This document shows, in pieces, positions 27,633 to 33,534 of a stretch of DNA of 49,317 nucleotides. A program made the translations under genes and the position numbers. The notes beneath the pieces were generated by a model. The model searched no databases and was not told the origin of the DNA. It was given only the letters and a program-made list of their open reading frames with translations. Numbering within the stretch: the stretch's first letter is position 1; the number at the start of each line of letters is the position of its first letter. Source of the DNA: Bacteroidales bacterium (GTDB lineage: Bacteria; Bacteroidota; Bacteroidia; Bacteroidales; Muribaculaceae). Location of the stretch: assembly GCA_004552725.1 (NCBI GenBank), contig SFNM01000002.1:1-49317 (forward strand). The letters run 5' to 3'.

Positions 27633-28892
27633 ATGAAGAAAATCTACACTCTCTTCGCCGCAGCCGCCGTGGCCATGAGCGCCACCGCCGCCGCTCCCGC
27701 GCTCGAACCGCACCAAATCACCGTGCCTTCGATGCAACTCCACCAAAACCTGTCGACTCTCGAACTGAAGTCGCCCGCTCAAATCAACCGTCCGGCCAAA
27801 GCCCCCAAAGCTAACGCCGCCGCAGCCGCTTCCGTGGCCGACTTCGAAAACCTCTACCTCCACGAATCTTACTCCGGTTACGACGGCTGGCTCACCAACG
27901 GCATCGTAATGATTGGCGACTTAGGCGACGGCACCGTGGGCGTTGACGGCTTCTACATGGAAGGTCTGCCCTTGGTAGGCGGCGTGTTTGACCCCGCTAC
28001 CCAAACCATCGCCTTCCCCGCTCAAGACACCGGCCTCACCACCACAGTCAAAGGCGCCACATACAGCATCGCTATCGCTCCGATTAAAGTAGGCACCCAA
28101 GGCTTCACCATGCTCTCCGACGACATGGTGTTCAACGTAAGCCTCGAAGACCGTGAAATCTGGTACGAAGGCACCTTAAGCGGCAACAATTGGGACACCA
28201 TCATCGGTGTGTGCGCCCTCTCCACCTCCGGTGAATTTGCCGGCTTGTTCGATGCTCTCTGCATGGTTGACTTCAACGTAGTCAACAGCTACTGCTCATA
28301 CAGCTACCTCGCCGAAGACACCGCCACCGAACTCACCGAAGGCGTTGACTACATCTACGCCGAAATCCAAGGTAACAACTTGGTAGTCAGCAACGTACTC
28401 GCCGGCGGTTTCGCTTACCCCGTTCCTTTCGCTGTTAACGCTGACGCCCTCACCGCCACCGTAACCGACGGCCTCGTTTCGCAACAACAAGACTCAGATG
28501 GCTCCGTATACGACTTCTTGCTCTACGGCATGACTATTGACGGCCAAAACGCTTCAATCACCGGCACCACCGTTGACTTCTCCGTACAAGTGGTTGAACA
28601 AGAAGGTGACAAACTTACCGGCATCGGCACTCAATACTGCGCTTGCGGCACCAGCTACCAAGGCCAATTCTTGCCCTGGATTGGCGACGGCATCATTTAC
28701 GGTCTGACCGTGGTTTACCAAGGAGACCTCATCGCTGACATGGCCGGGGTGGAAGACATCACCATCGACGTGGACAACTCCAACGCCCCGGTTGAATACT
28801 TCAACCTCCAAGGCCAACGCGTGGCTAACCCCGCCAACGGACAAATCCTCATCCGCCGCCAAGGCAGCCAAGCCTGCAAGGTTCGCTTCTAA
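27633..28892 (+). CDS. Secreted protein of unknown function, paralogue A
   Basis: 419 residues with signal peptide MKKIYTLFAAAAVAMSATAA. After an Ala/Pro/Lys-rich linker comes a repeated beta-rich layout (SVADFENLYLHESYSGYDG, then GDLGDGTVGVDGF and GVFDPATQTIAFPAQDTG), seen again in the neighbour at 29242 with the same order and length. The last 40 residues hold APVEYFNLQGQRV and ILIRRQGS, the tail shared across secreted proteins of this window. No enzyme motif is visible. It is probably surface-exposed or released; adhesion or glycan binding is a guess. Confidence 0.75.
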   Translation: MKKIYTLFAAAAVAMSATAAAPALEPHQITVPSMQLHQNLSTLELKSPAQINRPAKAPKANAAAAASVADFENLYLHESYSGYDGWLTNGIVMIGDLGDGTVGVDGFYMEGLPLVGGVFDPATQTIAFPAQDTGLTTTVKGATYSIAIAPIKVGTQGFTMLSDDMVFNVSLEDREIWYEGTLSGNNWDTIIGVCALSTSGEFAGLFDALCMVDFNVVNSYCSYSYLAEDTATELTEGVDYIYAEIQGNNLVVSNVLAGGFAYPVPFAVNADALTATVTDGLVSQQQDSDGSVYDFLLYGMTIDGQNASITGTTVDFSVQVVEQEGDKLTGIGTQYCACGTSYQGQFLPWIGDGIIYGLTVVYQGDLIADMAGVEDITIDVDNSNAPVEYFNLQGQRVANPANGQILIRRQGSQACKVRF

Positions 28893-28894
28893 AA

Positions 28895-28935
28895 GCATCA
28901 CGTCTCCCTCCCCTAAAGGGAAGGAGACGTGATGC
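28895..28935 (+). terminator. Hairpin after paralogue A
   Basis: GCATCACGTCTCC (28895-28907) pairs with GGAGACGTGATGC (28923-28935), with an inner CCCT/AGGG stem. No T tract follows. Confidence 0.55.
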
Positions 28936-28954
28936 AGCGGCGCAATAACTCAAC

Positions 28955-28982
28955 AGGCGCGCAGGAACATTCCTGCGCGCCT
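28955..28982 (+). repeat. Second strong hairpin between the paralogues
   Basis: AGGCGCGCAGGA (28955-28966) and TCCTGCGCGCCT (28971-28982) form a perfect 12-bp stem with a 4-base loop and no T tract. The remainder of the gap 28893-29241 (28990-29150) shows nothing recognisable apart from the promoter near 29158. Confidence 0.6.
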
Positions 28983-29157
28983 GCGCTGTGTATGGGCGCG
29001 GGCGGTCGGGTCATCCGGATATGCCGAGGCAAGCAGACCCCGAAGCAAACCTCAAGGCTACAGGCTACCTGTGGGTCCGCTCTACCCCTCTAACCCCTTA
29101 CCTCTCCACCTTAAGTGTTAAAAAGCATATTTTTTTGCTAAATTGAGCGACAGAATG

Positions 29158-29188
29158 TTGCCATAAAAGAATTATTTCTGTAACTTTG
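29158..29188 (+). promoter_or_regulatory. Promoter for paralogue B
   Basis: TTG 29158-29160, a 20-base spacer, TAACTTTG 29181-29188; 53 bases before the start at 29242. Confidence 0.75.
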
Positions 29189-29241
29189 TCGGCGGAAAAC
29201 CGTTTTCCGCTTACATTAACCAATCAAAAAATTTTTCACCT

Positions 29242-30510
29242 ATGAAAAAACTTTACGCACTGTTGTCGACCGCTGCCGTCGCTCTCACCGCCTCCGCAGT
29301 AGCCCCCTTGAGCGCTGAATTGCCTCAACTCCCTCGCCACCAATTCCAAACCGCATCCGGCATCCAAAACGTGGTAATTCCCGAAACTCAAGCCGCTCGC
29401 CTACAAAAAGCCCCGGCCAAGGCTGCTGCCGCCACCTCCGTAGCCGACTTCCAAGGCGTCTACCTCGGCGAAAGCTATTCGCTGCGCACCAATGAGAGCC
29501 AAACCGACAACGTGGGCTGGCAAATCGACGGCACCGCCGGCATCTTCGATGTGGGCGACGGCACTGTGACAATCTCCGGCCTGTGGGACGAATCCATCGA
29601 ACTTACCGGCGGTGTGTTCGACCCCACTACTCAAACCATCACCTTCTCGCCCCAAGACCCGGGCGTAGCAGCCGGTAACTATACCGTGTACCTCGCCGTA
29701 CTCGATTTGAACACCAACACCCTGTTGGACAAGGACATCGTGTTCAACGTCGACGTTGAGAACCGCAACATCTACTACATGGGCGATCTCAACGCAGCTC
29801 AAACTCAGTGGGCCACCTGCTTGTGCATCGCCGCAATGAATGCCTCCACAGGCGCATACGTGGGATGTTTCGACTTCTTGGCTTACGTGGACTTCAACGA
29901 AGTGAACGGCTACGTGCAGTATTCTTACTATGAAGAAGATACCACCGAACCCACTGATACTTACGACTTTATCTACACCGAAATCCAAGGCAACGACTTG
30001 GTATGCTACAACCTGTTGGGCGGCGGCTTCTCCTACCCAGTACCCTTCACCGTTGATGCCACTGCTCGCACTGCCACCTGCGTCGACGCCGTGTTTACCG
30101 AGCAATCCGACGGCACCGATATGTACCCCTTCTACCTGTGCGATGTGGAGATTTCAGGCGAGAGCGCCTCGCTCGGCTCCACCACAGTTGAAACCGACAT
30201 CGTATTCGGCGACGACGGCGAAGGCGGCACCCTCACCGGCCTCACCAAGGACTATGTGGCCGCTGTTTGCGACTACCAAGGCCAAATCCTGCCTTGGGTA
30301 GGCAACGGTCTGATTTACGACTTCACCATCGTATACACCGGCGACCTGCTCGCCGACATGGCCGGTGTGAAAGACATCACCATCGACAACGTTGACGCTA
30401 ACGCTCCGGTTGAATACTTCAACCTCCAAGGCCAACGCGTGGCTAACCCCGCCGCCGGACAAATCCTCATCCGTCGCCAAGGCTCCACCGTTTCCAAAAT
30501 CCGCTTCTAA
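29242..30510 (+). CDS. Secreted protein of unknown function, paralogue B
   Basis: 422 residues with signal peptide MKKLYALLSTAAVALTASAV. It aligns along its length with the upstream paralogue: ATSVADFQGVYLGESYSLR, GGVFDPTTQTITFSPQDPG, DIVFNVDVENRNIYYMGD, DFIYTEIQGNDLV, then the long GQILPWVGNGLIYDFTIVY block and the tail APVEYFNLQGQRV...RRQGSTVSKIRF. The pair probably arose by tandem duplication and then diverged, since the middle differs. Each has its own promoter. Function unknown. Confidence 0.75.
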   Translation: MKKLYALLSTAAVALTASAVAPLSAELPQLPRHQFQTASGIQNVVIPETQAARLQKAPAKAAAATSVADFQGVYLGESYSLRTNESQTDNVGWQIDGTAGIFDVGDGTVTISGLWDESIELTGGVFDPTTQTITFSPQDPGVAAGNYTVYLAVLDLNTNTLLDKDIVFNVDVENRNIYYMGDLNAAQTQWATCLCIAAMNASTGAYVGCFDFLAYVDFNEVNGYVQYSYYEEDTTEPTDTYDFIYTEIQGNDLVCYNLLGGGFSYPVPFTVDATARTATCVDAVFTEQSDGTDMYPFYLCDVEISGESASLGSTTVETDIVFGDDGEGGTLTGLTKDYVAAVCDYQGQILPWVGNGLIYDFTIVYTGDLLADMAGVKDITIDNVDANAPVEYFNLQGQRVANPAAGQILIRRQGSTVSKIRF

Positions 30511-30568
30511 TAAAGGGACGAGTTAAGAGGGACGAAGGACGAGATCCCCGCCTCTGACCACCATATCC

Positions 30569-30606
30569 GCGAAGCCGCGCCCATGAGCGTGGCTTCGCTC
30601 TTTTTT
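30569..30606 (+). terminator. Intrinsic terminator after paralogue B
   Basis: GCGAAGCCGCGC (30569-30580) pairs with GCGTGGCTTCGC (30587-30598), 12 bp with one G-U, followed by TCTTTTTT. A near-copy lies at 32134-32170. Confidence 0.88.
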
Positions 30607-30634
30607 GCAAATGCTCTGAACCTGTGCAAATTTT

Positions 30635-30665
30635 TTTGCCATTTCACAAATAATTCGTACCTTTG
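30635..30665 (+). promoter_or_regulatory. Promoter of the cobalamin-riboswitch transcript
   Basis: TTTG 30635-30638, a 19-base spacer, TACCTTTG 30658-30665; predicted start near 30672, exactly where the riboswitch aptamer begins. The 36 bases 30634-30669 differ at one position from 32213-32248 upstream of tRNA-Leu. Confidence 0.8.
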
Positions 30666-30671
30666 CACCGC

Positions 30672-30859
30672 AAATGGTTGCTGAGCCGTTGCGTCGGCTC
30701 GCTTAAGCATCAAAAGGGAACGAGGTGTAATTCCTCGACAGTACCCGCTGCTGTAATTCCCCGCTTGCACTCAGCAAGCAAGTTCCCAACACACCTGCCA
30801 CTGGCCTCGCAGCCGGGAAGGCGTTGGAGAACCGGGATAAGTCAGAAGACCTGCCATTC
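30672..30859 (+). ncRNA. Cobalamin (adenosylcobalamin-class) riboswitch
   Basis: The conserved order of cobalamin aptamers is present: AAAAGGGAA (30712-30720), the GAGGTGTAATTCCTC hairpin (30722-30736), CAGTACCCGCTGCTGTAA (30739-30756), GCCACTGG (30798-30805), GGGAAGGCG (30815-30823) and the B12 box AGTCAGAAGACCTGCC (30840-30855). A P1 stem is possible between AATGG (30673-30677) and CCATT (30854-30858). It lies between its own promoter and the DUF4465-type gene at 31007. Known function of the class: binding of coenzyme B12 lowers expression of the downstream gene. Confidence 0.95.
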
Positions 30860-30938
30860 ACCCACAATTAAGCCTACGGGACTATGGGCCGATTTACTTG
30901 TATTAGAGGTTTGCACCTCGCCGCAAATCGTGCAGTAT

Positions 30939-30977
30939 TCCCGAAGCGCCTTAGTTGCCTATCGGGACTTTTTATTT
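30939..30977 (+). terminator. Possible riboswitch expression platform
   Basis: TCCCGA (30939-30944) can pair with TCGGGA (30962-30967), followed by CTTTTTATTTT, a short terminator-like hairpin 30 bases before the gene. The same 5' arm can instead pair with CGGGA at 30877-30881 just after the aptamer, giving two exclusive folds. The stem is short and the loop long, so this is tentative. Confidence 0.45.
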
Positions 30978-31006
30978 TGATTATTAATCATTTAAAACTA
31001 TACTGC

Positions 31007-32086
31007 ATGAAAAAATTATTTACTTCTCTCGCTCTCGTGGCCGTAGCACTCTCTGCCGCCGCCCAAGATGAACTTTATGTAGAAATCGCCCCCGTCGAAG
31101 GCATCAATGCCGGTAGCTCCGTCACCCTCTCCATCAAAACCATCCAAGGCCAAGAGCCTTTCACCTACGATTGGCGCAACGCCGCCGGCGAACAAATCGG
31201 CACCGACGAATCCCTGTCGTTAACCCTCGACCAACCCGCCACAATCCAACTCAACGTCACCGACGCTTCTGAAGCAACCGTAACCACCTACGCCGATATC
31301 AACGTATACGGTTCTTCGGCCGACGCCACCTTCGACGACCTCGGCCTCGCTGAAAACTCCTACTGGAACGGTCGCGCCGACAACGTTGCAGCCCAAACTG
31401 CTACGTTCTACAGTGGCGGCTTCGCTTTCGACAACTCTTACATGCCCGACTGGATGTACTACAGCGGGTTTGCCGCTTCCACACTCAATACCAACGACTT
31501 CGTGGACTACACCGAGGGCCAATTCAAAAGCGTAACCGCTGCCGGCCATGAATCTGCCGGTTTCGGCGTGCTATATGCCAACCTCTGGACCGGACAATTC
31601 TACATCACCACCCTCAAGAGCATGGAAGGCTCAACTGTCGGCGGCGTTTACCTCTGCAACGACGCTTACACATACAACTCTATCACCAAAGGCGACGGCT
31701 ATTGCCAACCCTTCGCTGATGGCGACTACCACCGCGTAGTGTTCCGCGGTGACGACCCTGAAGGTCAAGAAGTTGTGTTCTACCTCGCCGACTTCCGCGA
31801 CGGAAAACAAGAAATCATCACCGATTGGACCTACTGCGACCTCTCACCTCTCGGCTGCGTCAAGAAAATCGAAGTAACCACCGAAAGTAGCAACGACGGC
31901 GTGCCCTCATACGCTTGCCTCGACAACCTCTCTTACACACCCGCCTCAAACATCGACATCAACGTCGACAACTCCAACGCTCCCGTGGAATACTTCAACC
32001 TCCAAGGCCAACGCGTGGCCAACCCCGCTGCCGGACAAATCTACATCCGTCGCCAAGGCTCCACCGCATCCAAAATCCGCTTCTAA
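31007..32086 (+). CDS. B12-regulated secreted DUF4465-type protein
   Basis: 359 residues from the ATG at 31007, which begins the signal peptide MKKLFTSLALVAVALSAAAQ; the open frame upstream runs through riboswitch RNA. Residues about 25-100 form an Ig/PKD-like domain (PFTYDWRNAAGEQIG). Residues about 105-335 match the DUF4465 pattern: ENSYWNGRAD, GGFAFDNSYMPDWMYYSGFA, VYLCNDAYTYNSITKGDG, then VVFYLADFRDGK. The tail APVEYFNLQGQRV...IYIRRQGSTASKIRF follows. Riboswitch control implies a role in corrinoid capture. From memory, related riboswitch-controlled proteins of gut Bacteroides (BtuH group) bind B12 at the cell surface; I could not check this. Unlike those lipoproteins, this one has a cleavable signal peptide without a lipobox. 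Confidence 0.82.
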   Translation: MKKLFTSLALVAVALSAAAQDELYVEIAPVEGINAGSSVTLSIKTIQGQEPFTYDWRNAAGEQIGTDESLSLTLDQPATIQLNVTDASEATVTTYADINVYGSSADATFDDLGLAENSYWNGRADNVAAQTATFYSGGFAFDNSYMPDWMYYSGFAASTLNTNDFVDYTEGQFKSVTAAGHESAGFGVLYANLWTGQFYITTLKSMEGSTVGGVYLCNDAYTYNSITKGDGYCQPFADGDYHRVVFRGDDPEGQEVVFYLADFRDGKQEIITDWTYCDLSPLGCVKKIEVTTESSNDGVPSYACLDNLSYTPASNIDINVDNSNAPVEYFNLQGQRVANPAAGQIYIRRQGSTASKIRF

Positions 32087-32133
32087 AATAACATCGAGCA
32101 ACGAGGCCCTGCCTCCAGCCCTACAACATTACC

Positions 32134-32170
32134 GCGAAGCCGCGCCATCAGCGTGGCTTCGCTCCTTTAT
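32134..32170 (+). terminator. Terminator after the DUF4465-type gene
   Basis: GCGAAGCCGCGC (32134-32145) pairs with GCGTGGCTTCGC (32151-32162), followed by TCCTTTAT. It is nearly the same hairpin as at 30569-30606. Confidence 0.75.
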
Positions 32171-32213
32171 ACCACGGCTCCCTACGTAGACTAAGCCTTC
32201 TCTCAAAAAATAT

Positions 32214-32244
32214 TTTGCCATTTCACAAATTATTCGTACCTTTG
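32214..32244 (+). promoter_or_regulatory. Promoter of tRNA-Leu
   Basis: TTTG 32214-32217, a 19-base spacer, TACCTTTG 32237-32244; predicted start about 5 bases before the tRNA. Near-identical to the promoter in front of the riboswitch. Confidence 0.8.
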
Positions 32245-32255
32245 CACCATCTTAA

Positions 32256-32337
32256 GCGCGTGTGGCGTAATTGGTAGCCGCGTTAGACTTAGGATCTAAT
32301 GTCTTCGGACGTAAGGGTTCGAGTCCCTTCATGCGCA
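32256..32337 (+). tRNA. tRNA-Leu (anticodon UAG)
   Basis: An 82-base class II tRNA. The acceptor arm GCGCGTG pairs with CATGCGC (one G-U); the anticodon stem TTAGA/TCTAA encloses loop CTTAGGA with anticodon TAG; a long variable arm (TGTCTTCGGACGT) follows, as in tRNA-Leu; then the T arm AGGGTTCGAGTCCCT. CCA is not encoded. It is transcribed from its own promoter and followed by a strong terminator. Confidence 0.96.
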
Positions 32338-32339
32338 CA

Positions 32340-32370
32340 AGCGGTCGCCTCTCGGCGGCCGCTTTTTTTT
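32340..32370 (+). terminator. Terminator of tRNA-Leu
   Basis: AGCGGTCGCC (32340-32349) pairs with GGCGGCCGCT (32354-32363), followed by TTTTTTT. It insulates the next operon. Confidence 0.92.
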
Positions 32371-32379
32371 GCTTATCAT

Positions 32380-32410
32380 TTTGTTAATAGCAAAAAATTT
32401 TGTACCTTTG
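32380..32410 (+). promoter_or_regulatory. Promoter of the kinase-AAA-FHA-phosphatase operon
   Basis: TTTG 32380-32383, a 19-base spacer, TACCTTTG 32403-32410, leaving a leader of only about 10 bases before the start at 32427. No other promoter match is seen in the short gaps of the five-gene unit. Confidence 0.75.
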
Positions 32411-32426
32411 GCCAAAATTATGCGCT

Positions 32427-33518
32427 ATGGAACAAAATCTCGAAAAACACCAATATATTCATCAACATCAGCACCAACACCAGACCGCTACCGACGACGG
32501 CTCGCACTGTAGCAATTGCGGTGCTCCGCTCGCTCCCGGCGCTCGCTTCTGCGAAGAATGTGGCGCGCCACAAGGCGGCAATCGCTGCGTGTCGTGTGGC
32601 GCTGAAATCAAACCCGGCATGGCCATCTGCCCCGTCTGCGGTTGTCCTGCCACTACCAACTGCACCTTCTGCGGCAGCGAAATGGCTCCCGGCCAAACAT
32701 TCTGCCCCGAATGTGGCAACCCGCGCGGCGGCATCACTTGCCCCCAATGTGGCACCCTCAACTTCCGCTCGTTCTGCCGCAAGTGCAACCATCCGCTCAA
32801 CCCCATGGCTCTCTACGCCGTGGAGCAAGCAAAAGCCGACCCGCGCTACCAGCGTGCTCTCAAGTTGGCCGAGGAAATGCAAACCCTCGAAGACCAAATC
32901 CAACTCCTCGAGCAGCAATTGGCTCAGCAAAAACTGCAACAAGCAGCACCTGCCCAAACCCTCGACACAGCTCTCAAAATCGATGCCGCCACTCAAAAAC
33001 TCCTCGACGAATTTGCCCAACTCGAACGCGCTCGCGGCCACGCGCCAACTGAAGCACCAAAACCACAACAAGCATCTAAGCCGCAGCAGCAACAGCAACA
33101 AGCCAAACCTCAGCAACTTAGTCTCGGTTCTACTGGCGGTTCCGGTGGCGACCTCGACCTCTCCGGTGGCGGTTCTTCTTTTGCCGACACCGCCGCCAAA
33201 CTCGCCCAACTCAAAGCGCAATACGCTGCTAAGGTCAAAGAATTCCAAGCCGAAATCGACCAAATGGTGCCAAATCCGGCCGACCCGCCCGAAGTGCAAC
33301 GCAATTTCGCCTGCGCCCACATGATTACCACCACCAGCAAGGTGACCACCGTGACCAAGCAGACACAACGCATCGCGTGGGTGTGCAACCGTTGCCACAT
33401 TTGGCACAACAAACCGTCGGAATGCGGCGTGCGCGAATTCGGCGGAAAATGGGTCACCAAAGACGTAATTACTACCTCCGTCTCCGAAGTAGTTTCTAAC
33501 TCATCAATAAAACTCTAA
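32427..33518 (+). CDS. Multi-zinc-ribbon protein, first gene of the signalling/AAA operon
   Basis: 363 residues from the ATG at 32427, next to the promoter. A His/Gln repeat (HQHQHQHQ, 12-19) is followed by four tandem zinc ribbons with CxxC pairs at 28/31+42/45, 54/57+68/71, 79/82+93/96 and 105/108+117/120. A coiled-coil region follows (about 135-225, rich in Gln and Leu: EDQIQLLEQQLAQQKLQ), then a Gln/Pro linker, a Gly-rich stretch and a C-terminal domain with Thr-rich TTTSKVTTVTKQTQR and another Cys/His cluster (CNRCHIWH). It looks like an adaptor or scaffold. Zinc ribbons recur in the AAA and FHA proteins of the same operon. Family not recognised; no catalytic motif. Confidence 0.85.
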   Translation: MEQNLEKHQYIHQHQHQHQTATDDGSHCSNCGAPLAPGARFCEECGAPQGGNRCVSCGAEIKPGMAICPVCGCPATTNCTFCGSEMAPGQTFCPECGNPRGGITCPQCGTLNFRSFCRKCNHPLNPMALYAVEQAKADPRYQRALKLAEEMQTLEDQIQLLEQQLAQQKLQQAAPAQTLDTALKIDAATQKLLDEFAQLERARGHAPTEAPKPQQASKPQQQQQQAKPQQLSLGSTGGSGGDLDLSGGGSSFADTAAKLAQLKAQYAAKVKEFQAEIDQMVPNPADPPEVQRNFACAHMITTTSKVTTVTKQTQRIAWVCNRCHIWHNKPSECGVREFGGKWVTKDVITTSVSEVVSNSSIKL

Positions 33519-33534
33519 TCCCCCCACCATAGAT

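Noticed and set aside
30663..30980. Open frames across 30663-31006 upstream of the DUF4465-type gene
   Set aside because: They run through the cobalamin riboswitch; the real start at 31007 begins a signal peptide.
32299..33407. Long open frames in other phases over the zinc-ribbon gene (341 and 329 codons)
   Set aside because: One runs through the tRNA and its terminator, the other is antisense; the zinc-ribbon frame has clear CxxC pairs and a promoter at the right distance.
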